From the NCBI RefSeq assembly GCF_039602135.1, contig NZ_CP125942.1:744001-808000 (forward strand): DNA of 64,000 bases. Direction: 5' to 3'. The notes beneath the pieces were generated by a model. It saw only the letters and a list, made by a program, of their open reading frames with translations. It ran no database searches and was not told the DNA's origin. Made by a program: the position numbers and the translations under genes. Below, piece by piece: positions 7,079 through 16,803 of the stretch. The stretch comes from Glutamicibacter sp. B1 (GTDB taxonomy: Bacteria > Actinomycetota > Actinomycetes > Actinomycetales > Micrococcaceae). The first letter of the stretch is position 1; every line of letters starts with the position of its first letter.

Positions 7079-9265
7079 ATGACTACGGCCAAGATGGGTT
7101 CCGGATCATCCCTACCCGAAAATATCGAGACCAATAGTAAACAGACAGAAACCAATTCACCGCAAGGGCCACCTGGAGCCCAACCGGGCAATGAAAAAAC
7201 CCGAATCAACAAGGTCGTATTTTATGGATCAGCACTTTTAGTGCTGGCCATTGCTCTGTGGGCGATGATCGATCGCGACTCGGCCAGCACGGTCATCACC
7301 AGCACCGTGACCTGGATCGGCAAAAACTTTGGCTGGTACTACACGCTGATCGTCGTGACGGTCCTGATCTTCGTGGTCGGGATCGCAGTTTCTAAAGTCG
7401 GCAAAACCCGACTAGGCCCGGATCACTCGCGGCCCACCTTCAACATGTTCACCTGGGCGGCCATGCTCTTCGCCGCCGGTATCGGTATTGACCTGATGTT
7501 CTTCTCGGTCTCCGAACCGGTCACCCAGTATTTGGCGCCACCAGCGATCGAAGGATCCACGGTACAAGCCGCCCGCCAGGCCATGGCCTGGACACTCTTT
7601 CACTACGGCCTGCTCGGTTGGGGACTCTACGCCTTGATCGGCCTGGCGCTAGGCTACTTCGCCTACCGACACAACCTGCCACTGTCTATTCGTTCCGCGC
7701 TCTACCCGATCTTGGGCAAGCGCACCGAAGGATGGATCGGGCACACCGTCGACATTGCCGCCATGCTCGGCACGATCTTTGGCATCGCCACCTCACTGGG
7801 CATCGGTGTCGCACAGCTGAACTACGGGCTGAACTTCATGTTCGGCATCCCCGAAAACCGCTCCTGGCAGATCATCCTGATCGTCATCGCAGTCATCATG
7901 GCGACCGTTTCGGTGCTCTCCGGTGTGGAGAAGGGCATCCGCCGACTCTCCGAACTGAACGTGGTGCTATGCATCGCGCTGATGCTCTTTGTGCTGATCG
8001 CTGGCTCCACCGCCTACCTCTTTGACGGCATCGTGAACAACATCGGTGACAGCATCTCGATGTTCCCCTCAATGGCCCTCGACACCTTCGCCTACGAACG
8101 TCCCGATGAGTGGTTGAACGGTTGGACGCTGTTCTTCTGGGCCTGGTGGATCGCCTGGGCACCATTTGTTGGCCTGTTCTTGGCCCGCATCTCCCGTGGC
8201 CGCACCATCCGCCAGTTTGTTGTTGCCGTGCTGGTAGTACCGTTCGCTTTCATCCTGCTGTGGATCTCCATCTTCGGCAATAGTGCCCTGGAGCTGGTGC
8301 GTTCGGGCAATACCGCCTTTGGTGAAGTAGCCATGAACACTCCCGAGCGGGCCTTCTACTCGCTGCTCGAACAGCTACCCGGGGCTCCCATTACCGCCGC
8401 GGTAGCCACCTTCACCGGGTTGCTCTTCTATGTCACCAGCGCCGACTCTGGTGCCCTGGTGATGGCGAACTTCACCTCGCATCTGAAGGACGCGCAGGCT
8501 GACGGCTCCAAGCCGGTACGACTGTTCTGGTCCGTGGCCACCGGCCTATTGACCCTGGGCATGCTCTTTGTCGACGGGGTCCCCACCCTGCAGGGCGCCA
8601 CCGTGATTATGGGGCTGCCGTTCTCCTTCGTGCTGGTGTTCATCATGCTGGGGCTGTTCAAATCCCTGCGCATGGAAGGGGCCCTGGCCGATAGTTATCA
8701 GAACAACATGCACAAGGTGCTCTCCAGCCGTATGGGCGCGAACTCGGACCGGCGTAATTGGAAGCAGCGCATGACCCGAGCCATGACCTACCCGGGTCGA
8801 CGCTCGGCCAAGAAATTCCTCGCCGAAGTCGCCCTGCCGGCCTTGCAAGAAGTCAGCGAAGAATTCACCGTGCGCGGTGCTGAAGTCAACCTCGATATTG
8901 CTCCGGTTGAACACCTAGAAATGAACTCCTTGGACCTGGTGGTGGCCAATGGCGCCGAACGCCCCTTCAAGTACCAGATCTATCCGGTGCAAATCCAGGT
9001 ACCAAGTTTCGCCCGGGTCTCCGCCGGTGCCGATGACTACTTCCGCATTGAAGTTTTCTCACAGGAAGGTAGCCACGGCTACGACCTGATGGGACTGACC
9101 AAGGAACAACTGATCTGCGACGTACTGGACCAGTACGAAGCACACCTGGTGTTCCTCGAAGCCCAGACCGAAGCTGCTGCACCGAGCCAGATCAACTCGG
9201 ACGGCGCCTTCAAAACCCAATGGGAATCAGATTTTGAACCGACCCCGAAAGAAGAGGAAGCATGA
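7079..9265 (+). CDS. betT: BCCT-family choline/betaine transporter
   Basis: Sodium- or proton-coupled uptake of a quaternary ammonium compound, most likely choline given the genes behind it. The central part shows about 12 membrane helices and the BCCT signature region WAWWIAWAPFVGLFLAR followed by ISRGRTIRQF. The last 200 or so residues are a hydrophilic cytoplasmic tail, as in long BetT proteins where the tail senses osmolarity. The N-terminal 45 residues are also polar. The start is ATG 7079; a TTG at 7070 in frame is an alternative and neither has well-spaced ribosome binding. The stop overlaps the next start (ATGA), so transporter and dehydrogenase are translationally coupled. Confidence 0.93.
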   Translation: MTTAKMGSGSSLPENIETNSKQTETNSPQGPPGAQPGNEKTRINKVVFYGSALLVLAIALWAMIDRDSASTVITSTVTWIGKNFGWYYTLIVVTVLIFVVGIAVSKVGKTRLGPDHSRPTFNMFTWAAMLFAAGIGIDLMFFSVSEPVTQYLAPPAIEGSTVQAARQAMAWTLFHYGLLGWGLYALIGLALGYFAYRHNLPLSIRSALYPILGKRTEGWIGHTVDIAAMLGTIFGIATSLGIGVAQLNYGLNFMFGIPENRSWQIILIVIAVIMATVSVLSGVEKGIRRLSELNVVLCIALMLFVLIAGSTAYLFDGIVNNIGDSISMFPSMALDTFAYERPDEWLNGWTLFFWAWWIAWAPFVGLFLARISRGRTIRQFVVAVLVVPFAFILLWISIFGNSALELVRSGNTAFGEVAMNTPERAFYSLLEQLPGAPITAAVATFTGLLFYVTSADSGALVMANFTSHLKDAQADGSKPVRLFWSVATGLLTLGMLFVDGVPTLQGATVIMGLPFSFVLVFIMLGLFKSLRMEGALADSYQNNMHKVLSSRMGANSDRRNWKQRMTRAMTYPGRRSAKKFLAEVALPALQEVSEEFTVRGAEVNLDIAPVEHLEMNSLDLVVANGAERPFKYQIYPVQIQVPSFARVSAGADDYFRIEVFSQEGSHGYDLMGLTKEQLICDVLDQYEAHLVFLEAQTEAAAPSQINSDGAFKTQWESDFEPTPKEEEA

Positions 9266-10776
9266 GTTTTCCAAGCAATCAAAATCCACGCCTACACAGC
9301 GGGGAAACACTCTTTATCAACGGCGTCTTTGAAGCTGCTAGTACTGGTGCCACCCGCACCATCAAGTGCCCAGCTAACGGAGTAGAGGTCGCCAAGGTCT
9401 CCGAGGCCGGCCAAGCTGACTCCGAGCGTGCCATCGCCGCGGCACGTCAGAGCTTTGACTCCGGCGTATGGTCGCAGGTACCAGCCGGTGAACGCGGAGA
9501 CTTCCTGCTGAAGGTGGCCGATCGCCTCATCGAGCGCAAGGCCGAGTTCGCACTGGCAGAAACCCTGGACACCGGCAAGCGCCTGGTGGAATCCGAAATC
9601 GACATGGATGATATTGCCGCTTGCTTCCGCTACTTCGGCAAGCTGGCCGGCCAGGACATGGGTCGCCTGGTGGATGCCGGGGATATCAATGTGCTCAGCC
9701 GCATCAGCTACGAACCGGTGGGTGTGGCCGCGATGATCACCCCATGGAACTACCCACTACTGCAAGCAGCATGGAAGATTGCTCCTGCGCTGGCAGCTGG
9801 TTGTTCCTTCGTGCTCAAGCCTGCCGAGCTGAGCCCCTCTACCTCCATTTTGACCATGGAAATCCTCGCCGAGCTGGGACTGCCAGCAGGCGTCGCGAAC
9901 CTGGTCACCGGTACCGGTGCCGAAGCCGGTGCGATCCTGAGCGAACACCGCGACGTGGACTTGGTCTCCTTCACCGGCGGACTGGTCACCGGGCGTAAGG
10001 TCGCCGCTGCGGCTGCCGGCACCGTGAAGAAGGTAGCGCTGGAATTGGGTGGCAAGAACCCGAACGTCATCTTTGCCGATGCTGACTTTGACGCTGCCGT
10101 GGACAACGCACTGAACGCTGCTTTCGTGCACTCCGGTCAGGTCTGCTCGGCCGGTGCCCGTTTGGTGGTTGAAGAATCGATCGCCGAAAAGTTCGTTGAC
10201 GAGTTGGTGCGTCGCACGCAGAACATCGTCGTCGGTGGCCCCTTTGATGAGAAGGCCGAAACCGGTGCGCTGATTTCCGAAGACCACCTGGCCAAGGTGG
10301 ACGCTTATGTCCAGGCCGGGATCGCCGAAGGCGCACGCGTGCGTTGCGGTGGCCGCCGCGCTACCGCGCAAGACGGCGCCGGATTAGAGGACGGCAGCTT
10401 CTACCTCCCAACCGTATTGGATCAGGTCTCCCGCGGCATGTCGGTCGTTGTTGATGAAGCCTTCGGCCCTGTGGTGACCGTAGAAACCTTCAGCACCGAG
10501 GACGAAGCAGTAACGATCGCCAACGATACCGACTACGGCCTGGCCGGCGCGGTCTGGAGCCAGGATGCTTCCAAGACCCAGCGTGTTGCCGGTCGACTTC
10601 GCCACGGCACCATCTGGATCAACGACTTCCACCCATACCTGCCACAGGCTGAATGGGGTGGCTTCGGCCAGTCAGGTGTGGGCCGCGAGCTCGGCCCGAC
10701 GGGCTTGGGCGAGTACCAAGAAGCAAAGCATATCTACCAAAACCTGGACCCACAGGTCACCGGCTGGTTCAAGTAA
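9262..10776 (+). CDS. betB: Betaine aldehyde dehydrogenase
   Basis: NAD(P)-dependent oxidation of betaine aldehyde to glycine betaine, the second step of osmoprotectant synthesis from choline. The 504-residue protein carries the aldehyde dehydrogenase landmarks: Asn163 in PWNYP, Lys186 in VLKPAE, catalytic base Glu261 in LELGGKNP and catalytic nucleophile Cys295 in GQVCSAG. It overlaps the transporter by 4 nt and precedes the choline dehydrogenase by 11 nt, so the three form one operon. The substrate is inferred from this context; aldehyde dehydrogenases of this class can act on other aminoaldehydes. Confidence 0.92.
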   Translation: MSFPSNQNPRLHSGETLFINGVFEAASTGATRTIKCPANGVEVAKVSEAGQADSERAIAAARQSFDSGVWSQVPAGERGDFLLKVADRLIERKAEFALAETLDTGKRLVESEIDMDDIAACFRYFGKLAGQDMGRLVDAGDINVLSRISYEPVGVAAMITPWNYPLLQAAWKIAPALAAGCSFVLKPAELSPSTSILTMEILAELGLPAGVANLVTGTGAEAGAILSEHRDVDLVSFTGGLVTGRKVAAAAAGTVKKVALELGGKNPNVIFADADFDAAVDNALNAAFVHSGQVCSAGARLVVEESIAEKFVDELVRRTQNIVVGGPFDEKAETGALISEDHLAKVDAYVQAGIAEGARVRCGGRRATAQDGAGLEDGSFYLPTVLDQVSRGMSVVVDEAFGPVVTVETFSTEDEAVTIANDTDYGLAGAVWSQDASKTQRVAGRLRHGTIWINDFHPYLPQAEWGGFGQSGVGRELGPTGLGEYQEAKHIYQNLDPQVTGWFK

Positions 10777-10787
10777 GGAGAGAAACA

Positions 10788-12347
10788 ATGCAGGAATTCG
10801 ACTACATCGTTATCGGCGGCGGTTCCGCCGGAGCTGCAGTAGCTGCACGACTGAGTGAAGATCCCTCGGTACAGGTCGCCCTCGTGGAGGCCGGCCCCGA
10901 TGACCGCGACTATGATGAGGTGCTCCAGCTCGAGCGCTGGATGGAACTGCTCGAATCTGGCCTGGACTGGGACTACCCGATTGAAGAGCAGGAAAACGGC
11001 AACTCCTTCATGCGCCACGCACGCGCCAAGGTGATGGGCGGCTGCTCGAGCCACAACTCGTGCATTGCGTTCTGGGCTCCTCGGGAAGACCTAAACGAGT
11101 GGGAATCCAAGTTTGGTGCCACCGGCTGGAACGCCGAGACCGCCTACCGCTTGTACAAGAAGCTGGAAACGAACGAGGATGCCGGCCCGGACGCGCCACA
11201 CCACGGCGATAGTGGTCCGGTGAAGCTGATGAATGTTCCAGCCAATGATCCTTGCGGTGTTGCACTGCTGGACGCTTGTGAAGAAGCGGGCATTCCACGC
11301 GCCAAGTTCAACAACAACAAGACGGTCATCAACGGAGCGAACTTCTTCCAGATCAATCGCCGTGCCGATGGCGTGCGTTCTTCCTCGTCGGTCTCCTACA
11401 TTCACCCGATCCTTGAGCGTGAGAACTTCACCTTGCTCACCGGGTTGCAGGCGCGAAAGCTGAACTTCGATCAGGACAAGCGCTGTACCGGTGTTGACGT
11501 GGTTGACGGTGCCTTCGGGCGCACCAAGACCCTGAACGCGCGACGCGAAGTGGTGGTCAGTGCCGGTGCGATTGACTCGCCGAAGCTGCTGATGCTTTCG
11601 GGTATTGGCCCAGCAGAGCACCTCGAATCGGTCGGTGTCCAGGTGCTGGTTGACGCTCCTGGTGTGGGCGAGCACCTGCAGGATCACCCAGAAGCGGTGA
11701 TCCAGTGGGAGGCGAAGAAGCCGATGCCTGAAACTTCCACCCAGTGGTGGGAAATCGGGATCTTCACCCCGACCGAAGAAGGCTTGGATCGTCCAGATCT
11801 GATGATGCACTACGGTTCGGTGCCTTTTGACATGCACACCCTGCGTCAGGGCTACCCAACGGGTGAAAACACCTTCTGCCTCACCCCGAATGTCACCCAC
11901 GCTAAGTCCCGGGGTACCGTACGCCTGCGTAGCTGCGACTTCCGTGACAAGCCCAAGGTTGACCCACGCTACTTCACCGATGCTGAAGGCCATGATGCTC
12001 GCGTGATGATTGCCGGTATTCGCAAGGCCCGTGAAATTGTTTCGCAGTCATCACTGGGGGATTGGGCCGGGGAAGAGCAGTTCCCGGGGCAGGCGACCCA
12101 GAGTGATGAGGAAATCTTCGACTACATCAAGCGCACCCACAACACCGTGTACCACCCGGCAGGTACCGTGCGTATGGGTGCCGTCGATGATGAGCTCAGC
12201 CCTTTGGATCCAGAACTGCGGGTCAAGGGTGTTAGCGGTTTGCGTGTAGCCGATGCGTCGGTTATGCCAGAACTGGTCACCGTGAACCCAAACATCACCG
12301 TGATGATGATTGGTGAGCGTTGCGCTGAACTGATCCGCGAAAACTAG
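10788..12347 (+). CDS. betA: Choline dehydrogenase (GMC oxidoreductase)
   Basis: FAD enzyme of the GMC family that oxidises choline to betaine aldehyde. The N-terminus is a Rossmann FAD motif (IVIGGGSAG, residues 7-15). The C-terminal catalytic pair is His456 (VYHPAGTVRMG) and Asn500 (VTVNPN). The ATG at 10788 was chosen because AAGGAG lies 8 nt upstream and the FAD motif then begins at the usual place; the frame stays open further upstream but only by overlap with betB. With 519 residues it is slightly shorter than E. coli BetA. It could be an oxygen-using choline oxidase instead; the sequence alone does not settle this. The role follows from betT-betB-betA order. Confidence 0.92.
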   Translation: MQEFDYIVIGGGSAGAAVAARLSEDPSVQVALVEAGPDDRDYDEVLQLERWMELLESGLDWDYPIEEQENGNSFMRHARAKVMGGCSSHNSCIAFWAPREDLNEWESKFGATGWNAETAYRLYKKLETNEDAGPDAPHHGDSGPVKLMNVPANDPCGVALLDACEEAGIPRAKFNNNKTVINGANFFQINRRADGVRSSSSVSYIHPILERENFTLLTGLQARKLNFDQDKRCTGVDVVDGAFGRTKTLNARREVVVSAGAIDSPKLLMLSGIGPAEHLESVGVQVLVDAPGVGEHLQDHPEAVIQWEAKKPMPETSTQWWEIGIFTPTEEGLDRPDLMMHYGSVPFDMHTLRQGYPTGENTFCLTPNVTHAKSRGTVRLRSCDFRDKPKVDPRYFTDAEGHDARVMIAGIRKAREIVSQSSLGDWAGEEQFPGQATQSDEEIFDYIKRTHNTVYHPAGTVRMGAVDDELSPLDPELRVKGVSGLRVADASVMPELVTVNPNITVMMIGERCAELIREN

Positions 12348-12358
12348 GGATCAAAACA

Positions 12359-12393
12359 ATGGTGGTGGTCATCGGGAAGCCGGTGGCCACCAT
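12359..12393 (+). terminator. Possible terminator after the betaine operon
   Basis: ATGGTGG (12359-12365) pairs with CCACCAT (12387-12393), with extra partial pairing inside the loop, followed by a weak T-rich stretch (CTTTGTCTT). Confidence 0.4.
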
Positions 12394-12488
12394 CTTTGTC
12401 TTGGGTCAACTGTTTCGTGCAGAAGCCAAACATTACGAAGAACTGTCATCTGTAGCGCATAGACGAGTATCTTCGAAAGGTGTCCACC

Positions 12489-13685
12489 GTGAATGATTAT
12501 GACAATGTTGCCTCCGTCAGCGCCTTCACCGAGCCGTTAATCGATCAGTTGATCGACTTTCGGCGTGAGCTGCACCGGAACCCAGAACTGTCCTTTGCGG
12601 AGCACCAAACAACTCAACGCATCATGGAAACCCTGCAGACCGCTGGACTCTCGCCGCAGAAGATGAGCGATACCGGAGCCTTTGTTGACATTGGTCAGGG
12701 CCCAATCCGTATTGGCTTCCGCGCCGATATTGATGCGCTACCAGTCTTAGAAGAAACCGATTTAGAGTACAGCTCTTTGGTTGAGGGCGTGGCGCACGCT
12801 TGTGGCCACGACATTCACACCACCGTGATGCTCGGTGTCGCCCTGGCGCTTAATAACCTCAATGAGGCAGGCCTGCTTGCTGGGCGGGTGCGCGTGATCT
12901 TCCAGCCTGCCGAGGAGAAATTGCCCGGCGGGGCGCTTTCGGTGATTGAGCAAGGGCTGCTCGATGAAGTACCACGTGTCCTCGCCCTGCACTGCGATCC
13001 TCGAATCGATGCGGGACATATTGGCACCCGTATTGGGGCCATCACCTCGGCCAGCGACACCATCCGCATTGAGGTCAATGGGCGTGGCGGGCACACCTCG
13101 CGCCCACACCTGACTGAAGACATCGTTTTTGCGATGAGCCAGATCGCCACCCAGGTTCCTGCGGTACTCGGACGTAAGGTCGATGTGCGTTCTGCAGTTT
13201 CTGTGGTGTGGGGTCAGATCCATGCCGGAAGCGCGCCGAACGCTATCCCTGCCACCGGTTACTTGGCTGGAACCATGCGCTGCCTTGACGGTGATATTTG
13301 GTATGAGGCCGGTGAACTGTTGGATAACGCGGTGCGCCAAATTGCCGCTCCCTACGGCGTGGAAATTAAGCTCCAGCACACTCGTGGTGTCCCACCGGTG
13401 GTGAACGCCCCAGCTGAGACGGCATTGATTGAGGATGCTGCCCGGCGTGAATTTGGTGCGGACGCGATTGAACTGACCCCGCAGTCCATGGGTGGGGAAG
13501 ATTTCGCGTGGATGACCCAGAAGATCCCAGGAGCAATGTTGCGCCTGGGAACGAGGACTCCCGGTGGAAAGACCTACGATCTGCATCGTGGGGATTACGT
13601 GCCTGATGAATCGTGTATTGGTATCGGTGTACGGATCATGACAGCGGCTGCAATGCAAGCCGTGGGTGAACATCGCACGAAATAG
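12489..13685 (+). CDS. M20D-family amidohydrolase
   Basis: Zinc/manganese-dependent hydrolase of N-acyl amino acids or related amides, related to hippurate hydrolase, AbgB and mycobacterial AmiA1/AmiB1. The metal-site Cys and His are visible in ACGHDIHTT (C105, H107), the catalytic Glu pair in PAEE (E142-E143), and further conserved segments are GGEDFAWM and LHRGDY near the C-terminus. The GTG at 12489 is preferred over one at 12480 because GAAAGG lies 8 nt upstream; the protein is 398 residues. M. tuberculosis has amidohydrolases near its cdd-deoA-add-sdh region, so position is conserved. The true substrate cannot be read from sequence. Confidence 0.88.
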   Translation: MNDYDNVASVSAFTEPLIDQLIDFRRELHRNPELSFAEHQTTQRIMETLQTAGLSPQKMSDTGAFVDIGQGPIRIGFRADIDALPVLEETDLEYSSLVEGVAHACGHDIHTTVMLGVALALNNLNEAGLLAGRVRVIFQPAEEKLPGGALSVIEQGLLDEVPRVLALHCDPRIDAGHIGTRIGAITSASDTIRIEVNGRGGHTSRPHLTEDIVFAMSQIATQVPAVLGRKVDVRSAVSVVWGQIHAGSAPNAIPATGYLAGTMRCLDGDIWYEAGELLDNAVRQIAAPYGVEIKLQHTRGVPPVVNAPAETALIEDAARREFGADAIELTPQSMGGEDFAWMTQKIPGAMLRLGTRTPGGKTYDLHRGDYVPDESCIGIGVRIMTAAAMQAVGEHRTK

Positions 13686-13972
13686 CGTGTTGGTCACAGT
13701 AAACTCAAAACTTTTTAACTAGTCTTTGACACTTTCTGAATTGTTTGAGTGACTTGGGCATTGACGTTAAGCGCTTGCCGTTTTGATGCCTCTTAGTTAT
13801 CTGTTTGTAATCTTTATCGTCTTTACCTGTGACGTATCTCCGATAGGCTATGGAAACGATGGGGAATCTACGACTTTAGATGTGCCCGCGTAAGGCCCAG
13901 GCAAAGATGCCTTACAAAGGGTGGCTGGTGTCTGAACTCCCACATGATCTCGCACGACTTTTGGAGGAATAG
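13686..13972. other. 287-bp intergenic region upstream of the nucleoside-uptake operon
   Basis: AT-rich spacer without an ORF. It contains a TAGGCT-like -10 candidate near 13845-13850 and a strong ribosome binding site (GGAGG) just before the BMP gene. It probably holds the main promoter of the nucleoside ABC operon. No clear operator palindrome was seen. Confidence 0.5.
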
Positions 13973-15061
13973 ATGCGCTTCGTATCGCGCAAGACCGGTG
14001 TGGCTACGGCCATGCTCGGCATCTCGGCATTGGCTTTGAGCGCCTGTGGCGCAGCACCGGAAGAGTCCAGCTCGGCTGGTCAATACCCGGACTACATCGG
14101 TTGCATCGTTTCGGACTCCGGCGGATTCGACGATCAGTCCTTCAATGAGTCCTCATACCGCGGCCTGAAGAACGCCGAAAAGGACCTTGGCATCAAGATC
14201 CGTGAAGCAGAATCGAAGTCCAACGCAGACTTCGCGACGAACCTTCAGGGCATGATGGGCGCTAACTGCAACCTGACCATCACCGTGGGCTTCTTGCTGG
14301 CCGACGCGACGGCAGATGCTGCAGCGAAGAACCCAGATTCGCACTTCGCTATCGTTGATAACCAGTACGAAAAGAACATCGATAACGTCAAGCCAATCAT
14401 TTACGACACGGCTCAGGCTGCCTTCCTCGCAGGCTACGCAGCAGCTGCTGCTTCGGAGACCGGCACCGTAGCCACCTTCGGTGGTATCCAGATCCCTACC
14501 GTGACCATCTTCATGGACGGCTTTGCTGACGGCGTCGCCAAGTTCAACGAAGACAAGGGCGAAAACGTCAAGCTGCTGGGCTGGGACAAGAAGAAGCAGA
14601 ACGGTACCTTCTCCGGCGACTTCGAAAAGCAGGATAAGGGCAAGCAGATCACCAAGAACTTCATCTCTGCCGGTGCAGACGTGATCATGCCTGTTGCTGG
14701 TCCAGTGGGCAAGGGCGCTGGCGCTGCCGTAGCTGAAGCCAACAAGGGCGGCGATAAGGCCAAGCTCATCTGGGTTGACTCCGATGGCTACCTGACCGCA
14801 CCTGATTACAAGGACTACATGCTGACCTCGGTCGTGAAGACCATGGACGCCGCAGTGGAAGATGTCATCAAGGCTGACGCCGAAGGTAAATTCGACGCCA
14901 CCCCATACATCGGCACCTTGGAAAACGAAGGTGTCGCACTGGCACCATTCCACGATTTCGATTCGAGCATCGGCGAGGACACCAAGAAGGAGATCGAAGC
15001 CCTCAAGGCCCAGATCATCTCCGGTGACCTGAAGGTCGAATCGGCTGCAAGCCCTAAGTAG
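13973..15061 (+). CDS. BMP-family nucleoside-binding lipoprotein
   Basis: Extracellular substrate-binding component of a nucleoside ABC importer (Bmp/PnrA/NupN type). It has a lipoprotein signal peptide with lipobox LSAC, so Cys25 would be lipidated. The mature protein shows BMP features, including a SDSGGFDDQSFN segment near the start and GFADGVAKF and WVDSDGY later. It has 362 residues. A strong GGAGG ribosome binding site precedes the ATG. The gene is first in an operon with an ATPase and two permeases, followed by cytidine deaminase and thymidine phosphorylase, which points to nucleosides as ligand. A hairpin right after it probably lowers expression of the downstream transporter genes. 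Confidence 0.93.
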   Translation: MRFVSRKTGVATAMLGISALALSACGAAPEESSSAGQYPDYIGCIVSDSGGFDDQSFNESSYRGLKNAEKDLGIKIREAESKSNADFATNLQGMMGANCNLTITVGFLLADATADAAAKNPDSHFAIVDNQYEKNIDNVKPIIYDTAQAAFLAGYAAAAASETGTVATFGGIQIPTVTIFMDGFADGVAKFNEDKGENVKLLGWDKKKQNGTFSGDFEKQDKGKQITKNFISAGADVIMPVAGPVGKGAGAAVAEANKGGDKAKLIWVDSDGYLTAPDYKDYMLTSVVKTMDAAVEDVIKADAEGKFDATPYIGTLENEGVALAPFHDFDSSIGEDTKKEIEALKAQIISGDLKVESAASPK

Positions 15062-15082
15062 GCTTTGACACCTCAACCATTT

Positions 15083-15130
15083 AGCGCGTCACTGCTCGCC
15101 GTTGCCCGGCGAGTCGGTGACGCGCTTTAT
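15083..15130 (+). terminator. Partial terminator/attenuator between binding protein and ABC genes
   Basis: AGCGCGTCAC pairs with GTGACGCGCT, enclosing an inner CTCGCCG/CGGCGAG stem. Only a short T-run follows. Such hairpins commonly let the binding protein be made in excess over the membrane components. Confidence 0.75.
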
Positions 15131-15201
15131 GAATGCCTAGAGCCCAACGCGGCCCACGGGCTAAACTACCTCGCACAACGAACAATGAAGATGGTGGAAT
15201 C

Positions 15202-16803
15202 GTGAAACTCGAACTACGGGGAATCTCGAAAGCCTTCGGTTCTTTCTACGCCAACAAAAATATTGACCTGATGGTTGATGACGCGCAGATTCACTGTCTG
15301 CTCGGCGAAAATGGTGCTGGAAAATCCACGCTTATGAACGTGCTCTACGGTCTATACCAACCGACCGAGGGCGAAATCCTGCTTGATGGAAACCCCGTTG
15401 AGTTCTCTGGACCTGGCGACGCCATGGCCGCCGGAATCGGCATGGTGCACCAGCACTTCATGCTCGTCCCGGTGTTCACCGTGGCAGAAAATATTGCCCT
15501 CGGTGCCGAAACCACCAAGGCAGGCGGAATGCTGGACCTGCAGGTCACCCGCAAGAAGATCCGCGAAATCTCTGACCGTTACGGTTTTGATGTTGACCCG
15601 GACGCTGTGGTTGAGGACCTGCCTGTCGGTGTGCAGCAGCGTGTAGAAATCATCAAGGCCTTGGTACGCGAGGCCAAGATCCTCATCCTTGATGAGCCCA
15701 CCGCGGTGCTGACCCCACAAGAAACCGACGAGCTGCTCGAAATTATGCGCCAGCTCAAGGCCAACGGCACCTCCATCGTTTTCATTTCACACAAACTGCG
15801 TGAAGTTCGTGCCGTCTCGGATGTCATTACCGTGATCCGTCGCGGTGAAGTCATCGACTCGGTCTCCCCAGAATCATCCACCACCGAGCTAGCCAACCTG
15901 ATGGTGGGCCGTGCCGTGGAACTGAACCTGAACAAGGCTGAAGCCACCCCGGGTGAAGCAGTGCTGCAGGTCAAAGACCTGTCAGTGGTCAACCCGGCAG
16001 GCACCACCACGCTGGACTCGGTCACCTTCGACATCCACGAAGGTGAGATCCTGGCAGTGGCCGGCGTGCAGGGCAACGGCCAAACCGAACTCACCGAAGC
16101 CATTTTGGGGACCCAACCGGTCACCGGCGGCTCGGTCAAGCTTGCTGGACAAGAACTGGTTGGCAAATCCGTCAAGCAGGTCCTGCGCTCCGGTGTCGGC
16201 TTTGTTCCCGAGGACCGTTCAGTCCACGGGCTGGTCACCGAATTCTCCATTGAAGAGAACCTGGTACTGGACCTTTATGACCGGGCACCTTTCGGCAAGG
16301 GCATCTCGATGAACCTTGATGCGATCAAGAAGAACGCCACCACGCAGATCAAAGACTTTGACGTGCGTACCGATAACCCGCTGAACCCGGCCTCCAGCCT
16401 TTCCGGTGGTAACCAGCAGAAGGTCGTGATGGCTCGCGAGCTCTCCCGCCATCTGAAGCTGTTCATCGCCTCGCAGCCCACCCGCGGTGTGGATGTGGGT
16501 TCCATCGAATTCCTGCACCGCCGCATCGTCGCCGAACGCGACAAGGGCACCCCAGTGATGATCGTCTCCACCGAACTTGACGAGGTCATGGAACTGGCTG
16601 ACCGCATCGCAGTGCTGTACAAGGGCAAGATCAACGGCATCGTCCCGGGCAATACTTCACGCGAAGTCCTCGGGTTGATGATGGCCGGCGTCTCGGCTGA
16701 AGAAGCCGCGGAACAAGCAGAATTTACCAAGTCAGATAATGAGCCCGTGGAAGCAGCACCGGCTGGCGAGCGAAGCGAGAACCAGGAAGGAGAAGACCAG
16801 TGA
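15202..16803 (+). CDS. Nucleoside ABC transporter ATP-binding protein (two ABC domains)
   Basis: Energises nucleoside import. One 533-residue chain carries two ABC cassettes. The first has Walker A GENGAGKST (residues 35-43) and Walker B ILILDEPTAVL. The second has a degenerate Walker A (GVQGNGQTE) and a normal signature LSGGNQQKVVMA, followed by FIASQPTRGVD where the Walker B acidic residue is replaced. Asymmetric duplicated ATPases of this kind are typical of the sugar/nucleoside class (NupA, YufO, RbsA). The GTG at 15202 was chosen because the domain starts there and GGTGGA precedes it; an open frame extends to 15133. Its stop overlaps the next start (GTGA). Confidence 0.92.
   Translation: MKLELRGISKAFGSFYANKNIDLMVDDAQIHCLLGENGAGKSTLMNVLYGLYQPTEGEILLDGNPVEFSGPGDAMAAGIGMVHQHFMLVPVFTVAENIALGAETTKAGGMLDLQVTRKKIREISDRYGFDVDPDAVVEDLPVGVQQRVEIIKALVREAKILILDEPTAVLTPQETDELLEIMRQLKANGTSIVFISHKLREVRAVSDVITVIRRGEVIDSVSPESSTTELANLMVGRAVELNLNKAEATPGEAVLQVKDLSVVNPAGTTTLDSVTFDIHEGEILAVAGVQGNGQTELTEAILGTQPVTGGSVKLAGQELVGKSVKQVLRSGVGFVPEDRSVHGLVTEFSIEENLVLDLYDRAPFGKGISMNLDAIKKNATTQIKDFDVRTDNPLNPASSLSGGNQQKVVMARELSRHLKLFIASQPTRGVDVGSIEFLHRRIVAERDKGTPVMIVSTELDEVMELADRIAVLYKGKINGIVPGNTSREVLGLMMAGVSAEEAAEQAEFTKSDNEPVEAAPAGERSENQEGEDQ

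Noticed and set aside
10653..10787. N-terminal extension of choline dehydrogenase from an upstream start
   Set aside because: The extension lies inside betB in another frame, is arginine/proline-rich, and a perfect ribosome binding site marks ATG 10788.
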